Numbered from the stretch's first letter, positions 44,607-54,781 are shown. The stretch: 64,000 nt of DNA from Photobacterium ganghwense (GCF_003025595.1 NZ_PYMI01000009.1:1-64000), one strand, 5' to 3'. Numbers and translations are program-made. The notes: generated by a model not told the origin, from the sequence alone.

Positions 44607-44690
44607 GCTATGACTCAGCCGCTGTAACCAAGCAGCTATAACTAAACCGCTATAACTAAACAGCTATGGATAAACCGCTATGACTTAACC
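44607..44690. repeat. 14-bp tandem repeat (six copies) at the 3' end of glnE
   Basis: Six consecutive 14-bp units with consensus gctataactaaacc, differing by a few bases. The last unit runs into the glnE stop codon and final codons. The remaining five fill much of the glnE-hldE gap. Because 14 is not a multiple of 3, unit number cannot simply extend the protein. Confidence 0.85.
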
Positions 44691-47539
44691 TCAGGCTCCA
44701 GCCATTGTTGCCACAAAGCTTCCACCGCCTGACGTTCGGCATGACAGGCTTGCTCATCAACATAAGCAGGCAGCCCCAGCAAGCTGAGACGGTGGATTTC
44801 ATCACGCAGGGTACAATAGGCCTGCTTGAGCAGCATCGCCTCTTGTGGCGAAAGAATGTCGTAATCCGCCATGGTTTCAAAAATCCGGACATTGTCCGAC
44901 CAGCGGGTCAGCGCCGGCTCTTCGGCTGAGTGACGCAGCACCAGATACTGGGCCAGAAATTCTATGTCGGTGATCCCGCCTTTGTCCTGCTTGAGGCCAA
45001 ACAGACCGGGTTTCTTGCTCCCGAGGTGCTGACGCATTTTATGGCGCATAGCGACCACTTCCTCACGCAGCGTGTGCTCGTCGCGAGGACGGGTCAGGAT
45101 CTGATGCCGCACCTGGGCAAATGCCTGTTGTAACTGGCTGTCACCGTAAATCATCCGGGCACGCACCAGCGCCTGGTGTTCCCAGGTCCAGGCTTCCTTC
45201 TCCTGGTATTCCGCGAAAGCCGCAATGGGGCTGACCAGTAGGCCGGATGCACCGGACGGACGCAGCCGGACGTCAACCTCGTAAAGCACCCCGGTTGCGG
45301 TGCGGGTAGAAAACAGGTGGACAATACGCTGCACCAGCCGCAGATAGAACTGGCGCCCGTCAATCTCTTTCGGGCCGTTGGTGTAGACGTTGTCCGGACA
45401 GTCATGAAGGAAAACCAGGTCGAGATCAGAGCCATAGCCCAGCTCCCAGCCTCCGACTTTGCCGTACCCCAGAATCCCGAAGCCACGGCCGCCCCGCTCC
45501 GCCAGATGAGTCGGCTCGCCGTATTTTTCGACCATTTGCAACCAGGCCTGATTGACCACCGCAGCGACTATCGCTTCAGCCAGATAGGTCAAGTGGTCGC
45601 TGACCTTCATCAGCGGCAGGGCACCGGCAATGTCCGCGGCGGCGATACGCAGCAACTGGGTCTGTTTGAACTGACGAATGGCTTCCATCTGCTGCTCCAT
45701 GTCCTCTTCCGGGATACGGGCAAGGTACTCACGCAGCTCGTCAGCGTAGTTCTCCAGTGGCGTCGGGTTATACAGGTGTTGCGGGTCAATCAGTTCATCA
45801 AGCAAGATCGGGTACTGTGCCAGCTGTCCCGCGACCATAGGGCTGGCGGCACACAGCCGGATCAACTGCTCCAGTGCCGCCGGGTGTTCGCCCAGCAGCT
45901 CCAGATACGTGGTACGGGTGGCAATGCGCACGATCAGTTTACTGATCCGCTCCATCACCGCGACCGCATCATCCCGGGTCACCACCAAGGCCAGCACCGC
46001 CGGCATCAGTCTGCTCAGCACTTCCCGGCCACGCGGACCGAGGGTACGTTTGGACAGTTCAGACTTCATGTTTTCCAGTACGCCCGCCAGCGCCGACACA
46101 TCCGGTGTGGCCAGTTCGGTCAGAATATCGCGCAGCACCTCCGGCTCTTTGAGCATCTCCCACAATTCCTGGTACTGCACCGGTACATCATTGTGCGGCT
46201 CATCCTCTTCCGAGCCGACGATAGTGGCAAACACCGCATGGACGGCGCTCATCTGCTCATGCACCGCCTGTGACAAAGCTGGCCAGTCCGCATAACCCAT
46301 TGCCAGTGCCAAACGACACTGATCCAGCGGCTTGTCCGGCAAGGTCTGGGTCTGTTTGTCATCAATTGCCTGCAGCAGATTCTCCAGCCGCCGCAGGAAA
46401 CCATAACCCTGTTCCAGCACAGCGACCTGATCCGGCGGCAATAAGCCATGTTCGCGAATTGCCGCCAGGGTTTCCCGCAGACCGCGACAACGCAGATCCG
46501 GTGTTCGCCCACCCCGAATCAGCTGGAAGGACTGGGCGATAAACTCGACCTCGCGGATCCCGCCCGGCCCCAGCTTGATGTTATTGTTCAGTCCGCGACG
46601 ACGCACTTCGGTGCTGATCATCGATTTCATCCGCCGCAGCGACTGAATGGCGCTGAAATCAATATAGCGGCGGAACACGAACGGACGCAGCATCTGACGC
46701 AGCTCATGGTACTGGGCATAGCTCTCCCGCCCCATGACCCGCGCTTTGATCATCGCGTACCGTTCCCAATCACGTCCCTGCTCCTGATAGTAGTCTTCCA
46801 GTGCCGCAAAGCTCATCACCAGCGGGCCGCTGTCGCCAAACGGCCGCAGTCGCATGTCCACCCGATAGCAGAAGCCATCGAAGGTCTGTTGATCCAGCGC
46901 CTTGATCAGCCGCTGACCTAACCGGGTAAAAAACTGGGCATTGGCCAGACTCCGGCGACCGCCCTGGGTCTCGCCGTTTTCCGGATAGGTGAAAATCAGA
47001 TCGATGTCGGAGGAGAAATTAAGTTCGCCGCCACCCAGCTTACCCATTCCCAAGATCAGCATCGGCTGTGGGTCGCCGTCCGCATTACAGGGGGTTCCCC
47101 ACTCTTCGCAACAGCGGGCATACAGCCAGTTATAGGTTTCCACTATCATGGCTTCGGCCAACAGAGAAAGGTGAGACAGAGTCTGGTCGAGCGTTGCCGC
47201 GCCGGTAAAATCACGCCAGGCAATCCACACCATTTCCCGGCAGCGGAAATGACGCAGCACCCGCATCAGCCCGTTATCGTCGATCACGCCGGCCAGCAAC
47301 TCCGCCAAGGCCGGGCGATAGCTGTCGCTCCGCGTCTCCTGCTCAAGGTGCTCGGCCAGCCACGGCAGCAGGGTGGCATCCCGGACAATCGAGGCGGTGA
47401 TAAAGTCGCTGTAACCCAGCACTTGCTTCAGCGCGGCAGCCAGCGGAGCAGGCCATTGCGCCAGCGCATCCGGATGCGCCTGTGCGACCTTCTCCCAGGC
47501 CAGTTCCGAAGCGGCGTTGATGTGATCTTGCGGAGTCAT
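44678..47539 (-). CDS. glnE: glutamine synthetase adenylyltransferase/deadenylase
   Basis: A 953-residue bifunctional enzyme that adenylylates glutamine synthetase when nitrogen is plentiful and deadenylylates it when scarce, under PII control. Two nucleotidyltransferase domains are visible: the N-terminal deadenylase with GGGELNFSSDIDLIF (about residue 165) and the C-terminal adenylylase with GGWELGYGSDLDLVFLH (about 690), joined by helical PII-responsive regions. I chose the ATG at 47539 (MTPQDHINAASEL). Length matches E. coli GlnE (946). Confidence 0.96.
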   Translation of the reverse strand: MTPQDHINAASELAWEKVAQAHPDALAQWPAPLAAALKQVLGYSDFITASIVRDATLLPWLAEHLEQETRSDSYRPALAELLAGVIDDNGLMRVLRHFRCREMVWIAWRDFTGAATLDQTLSHLSLLAEAMIVETYNWLYARCCEEWGTPCNADGDPQPMLILGMGKLGGGELNFSSDIDLIFTYPENGETQGGRRSLANAQFFTRLGQRLIKALDQQTFDGFCYRVDMRLRPFGDSGPLVMSFAALEDYYQEQGRDWERYAMIKARVMGRESYAQYHELRQMLRPFVFRRYIDFSAIQSLRRMKSMISTEVRRRGLNNNIKLGPGGIREVEFIAQSFQLIRGGRTPDLRCRGLRETLAAIREHGLLPPDQVAVLEQGYGFLRRLENLLQAIDDKQTQTLPDKPLDQCRLALAMGYADWPALSQAVHEQMSAVHAVFATIVGSEEDEPHNDVPVQYQELWEMLKEPEVLRDILTELATPDVSALAGVLENMKSELSKRTLGPRGREVLSRLMPAVLALVVTRDDAVAVMERISKLIVRIATRTTYLELLGEHPAALEQLIRLCAASPMVAGQLAQYPILLDELIDPQHLYNPTPLENYADELREYLARIPEEDMEQQMEAIRQFKQTQLLRIAAADIAGALPLMKVSDHLTYLAEAIVAAVVNQAWLQMVEKYGEPTHLAERGGRGFGILGYGKVGGWELGYGSDLDLVFLHDCPDNVYTNGPKEIDGRQFYLRLVQRIVHLFSTRTATGVLYEVDVRLRPSGASGLLVSPIAAFAEYQEKEAWTWEHQALVRARMIYGDSQLQQAFAQVRHQILTRPRDEHTLREEVVAMRHKMRQHLGSKKPGLFGLKQDKGGITDIEFLAQYLVLRHSAEEPALTRWSDNVRIFETMADYDILSPQEAMLLKQAYCTLRDEIHRLSLLGLPAYVDEQACHAERQAVEALWQQWLEPEVKS

Positions 47540-47596
47540 AATATGTCCTTGTCTGTCTCTGCTGCGGTGACGATGAAAAATCACCTTACGATAGCA

Positions 47597-47620
47597 CAAC
47601 GCCCGCAAATGCGGGCGTTG
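47597..47620. other. hairpin between the chemoreceptor and glnE genes
   Basis: A 10-bp stem CAACGCCCGC/GCGGGCGTTG with an AAAT loop. No T-run follows on the minus strand, so it may be only a weak terminator for the chemoreceptor gene. Confidence 0.45.
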
Positions 47621-47645
47621 AAATCAAGTGAAAGTTATTGTCGGA

Positions 47646-49247
47646 TCACACCGTAAATGCCTGGATTTTTTTCTCCAAATCAGTGGCATGGTTCTGCATC
47701 ACATCGGCGGTTTCCGTCAGCTCCGTCACCACGTTCACGGATGCCTGAACCAGCTCCCGGACATTGGTCAGGTTCTGGTTCATTTCATCCGCAACGGCAC
47801 TCTGCTGCTCCGCCGCCGACGCAATCTGGAAGTTCATGTCATTGATCAGACGCACCTGCTCGACAATCTTATCCAGCTCGCCGCCAGCACTGGTGACCTG
47901 CTCGACCCCTTCTGCCGCTTCCACCACACTTTGCTCCATCAGTTGCACCGCTTGCTGCGCACTTCCCTGCAGCTGGCTGATCATTTCCTGAATCTCAATG
48001 GTCGCGGTCTGGGTACGCTGCGCCAGGTTGCGCACTTCATCCGCCACAACCGCAAAGCCACGTCCCGCTTCACCGGCCCGGGCCGCTTCAATGGCCGCAT
48101 TCAGTGCCAGCAGGTTAGTTTGCTCTGAAATTCCCTGGATGGTCACAATCACGCTGCCGATCTGCTCGACCCGCTCTTCTACCTGATTAACCGCATGGGC
48201 GGACTGGGTGATGTCCTGCGACAGCAAGTTGATGATGTTAATCGTCTGGGACACAAACTGCTGACCCTGCTCTGCCTGAGCCGAGCTGCCTTCCGTTGCC
48301 GCCGACGCTTCACGGGCATGCTCTGCCACCGTTTGCACTGTGGAGCTCATTTCACTCATGGCTGAAGCCAGCTGATCAATTTCGTTGAACTCTTCCTGCG
48401 CCGATGCCTTGGTTTCCATCATGCTGACTGACATCACTTCCGCCAGCTCAGACAGCTCACTTGCCGCCTCGCGCTGATTGCAAATAACCTCACGCAGCTG
48501 GCGCCGGGTCTTCTCCAGCTCACGGGCCAGATCGCCGTACTCATCCCGGCATTCCATCTGGATCGGCTGTGACATGTCACGTGCCGCCAGGCGCTGAATG
48601 TTGTCCGCCAGGTAACGGGTCTGGCGCAGCATTACACTGGAGCCCCCCAGCAGAATAACCATAAAAGAGACAATCATCAGTCCGGTCTGCCAGGCCACCT
48701 GCATCAGATACTGCTGGTAATACGTTTCAGCTTCCGAAGCCGGCTGAGACGCCACCACCACCCAGTTCAGCGCCGGCAGCTCAACGGCGTATTCGAACCG
48801 TGACTGGTCAGCCAGAATCAGACTGGCCGCACCGCGGTGCTGCTGCAGTTGCTGACTAAGGCTGGTACCGTTTTCCACCTGCGCGGTCAGATCCGTGAGA
48901 CGACGAGCCTGCGGATGCCCCAGCACCTTCTTGGCGTCGCGCTCGACCAGATACACGTAGGCACCCGCATTCATCGCCTTGGCCTGAGCCGTTACCAGTT
49001 GCTCGACCAGCAGACTGTCACGGGTATTGTCACTGAGGATACTCCGAATCCCGGCCGCAGTAGCTTCGGCTTGTTCTTTGGCCCGATCCTGCTGGATCTC
49101 CACCACAGAGTGATAAAACGTATTGGCGTCCCAGAGCTGCTTGCATACCAGCAAGACGGTACTGAATACCATCAACAGCACCAGCTTGGGGACCAGCTTA
49201 ATATTGGTTAACCCTTGTTCCCATGGTTTGAAAACCATTTTGGTCAT
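47646..49247 (-). CDS. methyl-accepting chemotaxis protein
   Basis: A 533-residue chemoreceptor. TM1 is at about residues 19-37 and TM2 at about 182-204, bracketing a ~140-residue periplasmic sensor of single-Cache appearance. A HAMP segment (about 208-260) is followed by the long cytoplasmic signalling coiled coil, with the conserved tip EQTNLLALNAAIEAARAGE. No CheR/CheB-tethering pentapeptide is present at the C-terminus. The ligand cannot be deduced. It is divergent from the potassium channel gene. Confidence 0.93.
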   Translation of the reverse strand: MTKMVFKPWEQGLTNIKLVPKLVLLMVFSTVLLVCKQLWDANTFYHSVVEIQQDRAKEQAEATAAGIRSILSDNTRDSLLVEQLVTAQAKAMNAGAYVYLVERDAKKVLGHPQARRLTDLTAQVENGTSLSQQLQQHRGAASLILADQSRFEYAVELPALNWVVVASQPASEAETYYQQYLMQVAWQTGLMIVSFMVILLGGSSVMLRQTRYLADNIQRLAARDMSQPIQMECRDEYGDLARELEKTRRQLREVICNQREAASELSELAEVMSVSMMETKASAQEEFNEIDQLASAMSEMSSTVQTVAEHAREASAATEGSSAQAEQGQQFVSQTINIINLLSQDITQSAHAVNQVEERVEQIGSVIVTIQGISEQTNLLALNAAIEAARAGEAGRGFAVVADEVRNLAQRTQTATIEIQEMISQLQGSAQQAVQLMEQSVVEAAEGVEQVTSAGGELDKIVEQVRLINDMNFQIASAAEQQSAVADEMNQNLTNVRELVQASVNVVTELTETADVMQNHATDLEKKIQAFTV

Positions 49248-49402
49248 GTGGAATCTCCATATATAGTTCTACCTTCCTTCGACTCGGCATCTGAGCCTTC
49301 AGGAGAGCGTTTTTTTATTCTTGCCGCGCTTTAGATGAGTTATTTTTTGCACTAAAACAATATGAGTCATTGTATCTATCGACTGGGGACCATAAAAATT
49401 TA

Positions 49403-50188
49403 ATGAAGAAAAAGCACGAAGCCATCAAATATGAACTCAACCCCATGAGCCTGATGGCGCTGGTACTGTCCTTCGCGTCACTGACGATTGTGACCACCAT
49501 GATTTTTGTGCCACGCCAGAGCAACAGTTACCACCTGCTGCTGGCCATCGATACCATGATTTGCCTGGTGTTCTGGCTCCAGCTGCTGACAGATCTGGTT
49601 CGTTCTGATAATAAACGCGCCTACCTGAAGGCCCACTGGCTGGACTTTCTCGCCAGCATCCCGGTGATCGAACCTTTCCGCTTTGGCCGGCTGCTCCAAA
49701 TTTTCCGCGTCATACGCCTGATCCGCTCCAGCCGCCACGTTATAAACCAAATCCGCAGTCACCGGCGGGAAGCCACCCTAGCCAGTATTTTCCTGCTGCT
49801 TACCGTGTTGATCTCGGTCGGTTCTGCGATGATGCTAATCATTGAGGGGAACGTGCCGGAGTCAAACATCAAAGATGCCTTCGATGCCCTGTGGTGGGTT
49901 ATTGTGACTATCTCAACGGTCGGCTACGGCGACCATTACCCGGTGACTCTGCTGGGCAAAATGCTGGCAACGGTGATGATCATTTGTGGGGTGGGTCTGT
50001 TTGGTATGGTCGCCGGTCTGGTGACGTCCTTTATTTCTGATCCAGAGCACAGCCAGCAACGGAATGCCGAACGCCATGAAAAAGAGTGGCAGCAAATGCT
50101 CAGACATCAGGAAATGCTGCTGAACCGGCTGGAAGCACTGGAACAGCGCCTGAGCCAGCGAGAACAGCAGGATAAGCAGGACAATTAA
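49403..50188 (+). CDS. voltage-gated-type potassium channel
   Basis: A 261-residue six-helix channel of the voltage-gated cation superfamily. The S4-like helix RLLQIFRVIRLIRSSR carries regularly spaced arginines (about residues 92-107), and the pore loop has the potassium selectivity filter TVGYGD (about 182). A C-terminal coiled coil (about 220-258) probably assists tetramer assembly. I chose the ATG at 49403 (MKKKHEAIKYE). The TTG at 49370 has no ribosome-binding site. It is monocistronic. Confidence 0.9.
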   Translation: MKKKHEAIKYELNPMSLMALVLSFASLTIVTTMIFVPRQSNSYHLLLAIDTMICLVFWLQLLTDLVRSDNKRAYLKAHWLDFLASIPVIEPFRFGRLLQIFRVIRLIRSSRHVINQIRSHRREATLASIFLLLTVLISVGSAMMLIIEGNVPESNIKDAFDALWWVIVTISTVGYGDHYPVTLLGKMLATVMIICGVGLFGMVAGLVTSFISDPEHSQQRNAERHEKEWQQMLRHQEMLLNRLEALEQRLSQREQQDKQDN

Positions 50189-50219
50189 AAATGCCCGGCT
50201 ACATGCCGGGCATTTTTTA
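50186..50219. terminator. terminator between the channel gene and ygiF
   Basis: AAAAATGCCCGGC/GCCGGGCATTTTT forms a symmetrical stem usable in both directions. Confidence 0.9.
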
Positions 50220-50262
50220 CGCATTAAATCTTACGTATTAAAGCGCTGCGTCACACCGCGCA

Positions 50263-51780
50263 TTAAGGCCAGTAAGGCGTCAAGTCAATGCCAATCTGGC
50301 GAGTCTGATCCATGGCATGGATCAGCGAGTCTTCCTGACGGGACAGCCATTTTTCAACCTGACGACGATCTTCTTCATCGTCCTGCAGGGCAGCCAGTTC
50401 ACGTACCGGCTCCAGCTGACGCAGGTCTTCAATCCCTTGCAGCAAATCAAGCCAAGGCATCCGGAACATCCGGCGTTTTTCCTCGTCATACAACGCCGCA
50501 AAGCTCAGGCCGCTCAGCAAATTGCGGGTCAGGCGCGGCTGCTGATCGAGGTAGTCAACCCGGTTGAGCTGACGCTCGGCCGGAAACACATCCAGCAATT
50601 CCTGCCAGGAGCGGGACAGGGTTAGATCGGCAAAGCCTTTCAGCGGGCTACTCAGCCGGGCACGGGCTTTGTCGTCCAGAAACGGCTGCCAACCCCGACT
50701 CAGAATCCAGCGGCTCAGGTCAAGCAACAGGCCACAATAACGTGACGACTGGATCAGCTGCAGCATCTCCCATTCATCCGGCAGATCGGCCTGACGGGCT
50801 TCTAACTGCTTCATCAGCGCTTTACGGGCATTGAGTTTTTTCAGGGCGTAACCTTTTTCGGCCAGCAGGTAATCAATGCCGGAAGCCTCGGTCAGCCACT
50901 CCAGCTCACCTTCCAGCCATTGCACTTCCTGGCGCACCAATGCACTGGCACGACGCGGGATCATCCCGCCAAACACCACCAGCGACTGCCGCAGCAGTCC
51001 CAAAGCCTGCTGAATCTGGATCAGTGCCGCGCGTTCCTGACGCTCGGCGTAAATCTGCTCATGGTAATGCCAGTGTCCCAACGCGTGTTCAAGGGTTTTG
51101 ACAAACGCGCTTTCCACATTGTCTTCATCTGTGACCGGCACGTGGTCGAGCGGTTTGACGTCATCCCCCTGGTAACCGGCGGCAAGGCGGTAGCCACGGG
51201 CCGCCTTGCTCAGGTTACCCAGGCGCATCCCACCTAAGGCACACAGCTCTCGGGCCAGAATAAACAGGGCATCGGTCTGACCGGATTTCAGCTCCAGCTC
51301 GACTTCGCAAATCGGATCGGTATTGCCGTTCGCTTTGACTTCGCCTTGGTCGAAAGCCAGCTCAATCTGGCTGCCGTCCGGCATCGCGATCAGCCATTGC
51401 TGGCGGACAAAGTCCGTTGAGAATATGGGGGTCAGTTGCTGCTGTACCTGGCTGACGTTCAGCGTCTCCGGCCAGGCATCCGCAGGATGCAGGGAAAGAT
51501 CAGGATCGGTACCATTGGTTTCAGCATTGTATTCCGGGCGCTGGTGCAGTCCTGCGACCACGCGACCTGCTGTCTTCAATGTCTGAACAAAAACATCATC
51601 AAAACGACGAACCCGAAGGCCGATGTCGTGCTGGCGAAGAATTTGGTCTGGCGTGTCGAAGTAGATGTTGCCTAACTCACGACGACTTTGCTGCAGAATT
51701 TTCGCTTCGGCGATTTTAGCCAGTAATTGGTTCGAAAATTCTGGTGAGACGAAAAACTTCAGTTCTATCTCGGTTTCCAT
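50263..51780 (-). CDS. ygiF: CYTH and CHAD domain inorganic triphosphatase
   Basis: A 505-residue two-domain protein. The N-terminal CYTH tunnel (METEIELKF, ExExK motif, residues ~1-200) hydrolyses tripolyphosphate in E. coli YgiF. The CHAD domain (about 220-500), rich in basic residues and histidines, binds polyphosphate in related proteins. I chose the ATG at 51780. It is divergent from the phosphate-transport pair, consistent with phosphate metabolism. Confidence 0.92.
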   Translation of the reverse strand: METEIELKFFVSPEFSNQLLAKIAEAKILQQSRRELGNIYFDTPDQILRQHDIGLRVRRFDDVFVQTLKTAGRVVAGLHQRPEYNAETNGTDPDLSLHPADAWPETLNVSQVQQQLTPIFSTDFVRQQWLIAMPDGSQIELAFDQGEVKANGNTDPICEVELELKSGQTDALFILARELCALGGMRLGNLSKAARGYRLAAGYQGDDVKPLDHVPVTDEDNVESAFVKTLEHALGHWHYHEQIYAERQERAALIQIQQALGLLRQSLVVFGGMIPRRASALVRQEVQWLEGELEWLTEASGIDYLLAEKGYALKKLNARKALMKQLEARQADLPDEWEMLQLIQSSRYCGLLLDLSRWILSRGWQPFLDDKARARLSSPLKGFADLTLSRSWQELLDVFPAERQLNRVDYLDQQPRLTRNLLSGLSFAALYDEEKRRMFRMPWLDLLQGIEDLRQLEPVRELAALQDDEEDRRQVEKWLSRQEDSLIHAMDQTRQIGIDLTPYWP

Positions 51781-51964
51781 AGTCCTACCTATAAACAGTG
51801 GCAAACCAAGGATATTGGCAATTTCCTTTAGGGGCAAGCACGAAATATAAACAAAACCTTGATCAAAATTAGTTCCCCTATACTTACTTATGCGTTACCA
51901 TGCGCGCCTTAATGACCATCGAACAAGAATTCGCCAATATCGGCTCTTTCTAGGTTATTCGGCT

Positions 51965-52645
51965 ATGCCAGTAAATACGATTATGGGGCTCTTTGCTAAA
52001 TCCCCGATTAAACCGCTGCAACGTCACGTTACTCGTGTAAATGAATGTTGCGATCTACTTGTCCCGTTCTTTGAGGCTTGTAAAGCCGGAGATTGGGAGC
52101 AGGCTACGGTCGTGCGCGAGCAAATTTCCCAGCTTGAAAAAGATGCGGATGTGCTCAAACGCGAAATTCGCCTGAAACTTCCTCGTGGTCTGTTTATGCC
52201 AGTCGACCGGACTGACATGCTCGACCTCCTCACTCAGCAGGACAAACTTGCCAACCTGGCCAAAGATATCGCAGGCCGTGTGTTGGGACGCCAGCTGCAA
52301 ATTCCTACCGAAATGTATCCTGACTTCCTCGCTTATGTTCAGCGTTGTCTCGATTCCGCCAGTCAGGCGAACCGCGTGATCAACGAACTGGACGAGCTGC
52401 TGGAAACCGGCTTTAAAGGCCGTGAAGTCACCCTTGTGGCCGAAATGATCAACCAGCTTGACGTTATCGAAGACGATACCGACAGCATGCAGATCAGACT
52501 ACGGCAACAGCTCATGTCCATCGAAGACCAGCACAGTCCGGTGGATGTCATGTTCCTATACAAAATCCTCGAGTGGATTGGCGCAATTGCTGACCAAGCA
52601 CAACGCGTCGGCTCGCGCCTGGAAATCATGCTATCGCGTTCTTAA
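51965..52645 (+). CDS. PhoU-like TIGR00153/DUF47 protein
   Basis: A 226-residue helical protein resembling PhoU, with CCDLLVPFFEACKAGDW and QLEKDADVLKREIRLKLPRG. The family sits beside Pit-type phosphate transporters and is thought to modulate them. I chose the ATG at 51965 because it begins at the conserved MPVNTIMGLFAKSPIKPLQ. The next ATG, at 51983, is also possible. It lies 28 bp before the transporter gene, so the two form an operon. Confidence 0.9.
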   Translation: MPVNTIMGLFAKSPIKPLQRHVTRVNECCDLLVPFFEACKAGDWEQATVVREQISQLEKDADVLKREIRLKLPRGLFMPVDRTDMLDLLTQQDKLANLAKDIAGRVLGRQLQIPTEMYPDFLAYVQRCLDSASQANRVINELDELLETGFKGREVTLVAEMINQLDVIEDDTDSMQIRLRQQLMSIEDQHSPVDVMFLYKILEWIGAIADQAQRVGSRLEIMLSRS

Positions 52646-52673
52646 GCGAAGGTAACAAAAACAAGGTTTTACA

Positions 52674-53942
52674 ATGGAAATCCTGGCTAACTACGGCACC
52701 ATGATCATCTTGGTGGCGGCTTTCTTTGGTTTTTTAATGGCTATCGGTATTGGTGCGAACGACGTTGCCAACGCCATGGGTACCTCTGTAGGTTCGAAAG
52801 CGCTGACCGTTAAGCAAGCAATCATCATTGCGATGATTTTCGAATTTGCCGGTGCTTACCTGGCGGGTGGTGAGGTAACAGACACTATCCGTAAAGGGGT
52901 CATCGAAACTTCCCATTATGCCGCCAATCCGGAAATCCTGGTGTACGGTATGATGTCAGCTCTGCTGGCGGCTGGTACTTGGCTGCTGGTTGCTTCTTAC
53001 ATGGGCTGGCCGGTTTCAACCACTCACTCAATCATTGGTGCCATCATTGGTTTTGCCTGTGTGTCAGTGGGTACTGAAGCCGTTGACTGGAGTTCGGTAC
53101 AAGGCATCGTCGGCAGCTGGATCATTACTCCGCTGATCTCCGGCTTCTTTGCCTACGCCATTTTCATCAGTGCCCAGCGCCTGATCTTCGATACTGATAA
53201 CCCGCTGATCAACGCCAAGCGTTTCGTCCCGGTTTACATGTTCATCACCTCAATGGTGATTGCACTGGTAACCATTAAGAAAGGTCTGAAGCACGTTGGT
53301 CTTCACCTGTCTAACGGCGAAGCCTGGCTGGCAGCAATAGCGGTTTCAGCTGTCGTCATGATCTTCGGCTACATCTACATCAGCCGTAAGTACACTGACG
53401 ATGGTTCTTCTATCGACAGTAACGGTTACGCGGGTGTTGAGCGAGTATTCAGCCTGCTGATGGTTGTGACAGCCTGTGCGATGGCTTTTGCACACGGTTC
53501 GAATGACGTAGCTAACGCCATTGGTCCTCTGTCTGCCGTTGTGTCAACAGTTGATCACCTGGGCCAAATTGCAGAGAAAAGTGAAATTGCTTGGTGGATC
53601 CTGCCACTGGGTGGCATTGGTATCGTTGTCGGTCTGGCCACCATGGGCCACAAAGTAATGGCAACTGTCGGTACCGGTATCACTGAACTGACCCCAAGCC
53701 GCGGCTTTGCTGCTCAGCTGGCTACTGCGTCTACCGTAGTACTGGCTTCAGGTACGGGTCTGCCGATTTCTACCACGCAAACTCTGGTCGGTGCAGTATT
53801 GGGGGTGGGCTTTGCCCGCGGTATTGCCGCCCTGAACTTGGGTGTAGTACGTAACATCGTGGCTTCTTGGGTCGTTACCCTGCCAGCCGGTGCTCTGCTA
53901 TCCGTCATATTCTTCTATGTGATGCAAGCCCTGTTCAGTTAA
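52674..53942 (+). CDS. pit: inorganic phosphate transporter, Pit family
   Basis: A 422-residue low-affinity phosphate:cation symporter with about 10-11 membrane segments. The repeated PD001131 signatures are clear: GANDVANAMGTSVGSKAL near the N-terminus and GSNDVANAIGPLSAVVS near residue 275, plus two PISTTQT/PVSTTHS motifs. It is more similar to the Vibrio/PiT-type transporters than to E. coli PitA. Operon with the PhoU-like gene. Confidence 0.93.
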   Translation: MEILANYGTMIILVAAFFGFLMAIGIGANDVANAMGTSVGSKALTVKQAIIIAMIFEFAGAYLAGGEVTDTIRKGVIETSHYAANPEILVYGMMSALLAAGTWLLVASYMGWPVSTTHSIIGAIIGFACVSVGTEAVDWSSVQGIVGSWIITPLISGFFAYAIFISAQRLIFDTDNPLINAKRFVPVYMFITSMVIALVTIKKGLKHVGLHLSNGEAWLAAIAVSAVVMIFGYIYISRKYTDDGSSIDSNGYAGVERVFSLLMVVTACAMAFAHGSNDVANAIGPLSAVVSTVDHLGQIAEKSEIAWWILPLGGIGIVVGLATMGHKVMATVGTGITELTPSRGFAAQLATASTVVLASGTGLPISTTQTLVGAVLGVGFARGIAALNLGVVRNIVASWVVTLPAGALLSVIFFYVMQALFS

Positions 53943-53968
53943 AACCTGTCAAACCGGAGTCTGGTTCA

Positions 53969-54000
53969 CAAAAGAGGGAGGCTATGCCTCCCTCTTTTCT
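53969..54000 (+). terminator. pit terminator
   Basis: AAAAGAGGGAGGC/GCCTCCCTCTTTT is a long symmetrical stem ending in T-rich sequence. Confidence 0.9.
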
Positions 54001-54069
54001 TGCACCGGGAAGCCAAAGTTTTTAGTATTTGTGCTCCCAAGAAAACAGGCTCCCGCAAGGAATCAAATT

Positions 54070-54687
54070 GTGAAGCAACTAATCAGCTTACTTGTACTGG
54101 CTTTTGCGGTAATTACGCTGCCAGCCAAAGCCGAACAGACTCGCTATATCTCGGATGATCTGTTCACATACATGCACACGGGCCCTAGTACCCAATACCG
54201 TATTATGGGCAGTGTGAACGCAGGCACGAAAGTGGACCTGCTAGAAGTAAACCGCGAAACCGGCTACAGTAAAGTCCGCGATGACCGAGGCCGCACCGGC
54301 TGGGTGAGCAACGACTTCATTTCCAAGCAGGTGGGTCTGAAAGAGCGTGTTCCTGCGCTGGAAAAAGAGCTGACTCAAGTGAAAGCCTCACTAGCAGATG
54401 CATTGCAGTCAACGGATGAGAAAACCGCAGGCATGCAGAAAACTCTGCAACTGCGCGCCAAGCAGGTAACCGATCTGGAAACCCAGAACAGTCAGCTCAA
54501 TGAGCAACTGATGGCGTCGCAAACGGAAATCCGCGAACTGCGTGCCAAGCTGGATACTCAGAAAGATGACCTGCTGATGAAGTGGTTCACATACGGCGGC
54601 ATGGTGGCCGGCGGTGGTCTGCTGTTTGGTCTGATCCTGCCGCACCTGATCCCACGTCGTCGTAAGCGTAACAACGGCTGGGCTTAA
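54070..54687 (+). CDS. SH3-domain protein, YgiM-like
   Basis: A 205-residue membrane-anchored protein (TIGR04211 family). A signal sequence (residues 1-22) is followed by a bacterial SH3 domain (about 25-90; TYMHTGPSTQYRIMGSVNAG, GWVSNDFI), a coiled coil (about 95-175), a transmembrane segment (about 180-196) and the basic tail PRRRKRNNG. E. coli YgiM has the same layout and length (206). I chose the GTG at 54070, eight bases after AAGGAA. Its function is not established. Confidence 0.88.
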   Translation: MKQLISLLVLAFAVITLPAKAEQTRYISDDLFTYMHTGPSTQYRIMGSVNAGTKVDLLEVNRETGYSKVRDDRGRTGWVSNDFISKQVGLKERVPALEKELTQVKASLADALQSTDEKTAGMQKTLQLRAKQVTDLETQNSQLNEQLMASQTEIRELRAKLDTQKDDLLMKWFTYGGMVAGGGLLFGLILPHLIPRRRKRNNGWA

Positions 54688-54751
54688 TTGTCGCGCGAGC
54701 CATCAGCGCTGGCGGAGTACTAAAGCATTGTCCCCCGTCAGAACAACACGA

Positions 54752-54781
54752 TAAAAAAGCAGCCTGTTGGCTGCTTTTTTA
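54752..54781 (+). terminator. ygiM terminator
   Basis: AAAAAGCAGCC/GGCTGCTTTTT with a TGTT loop. Confidence 0.88.
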
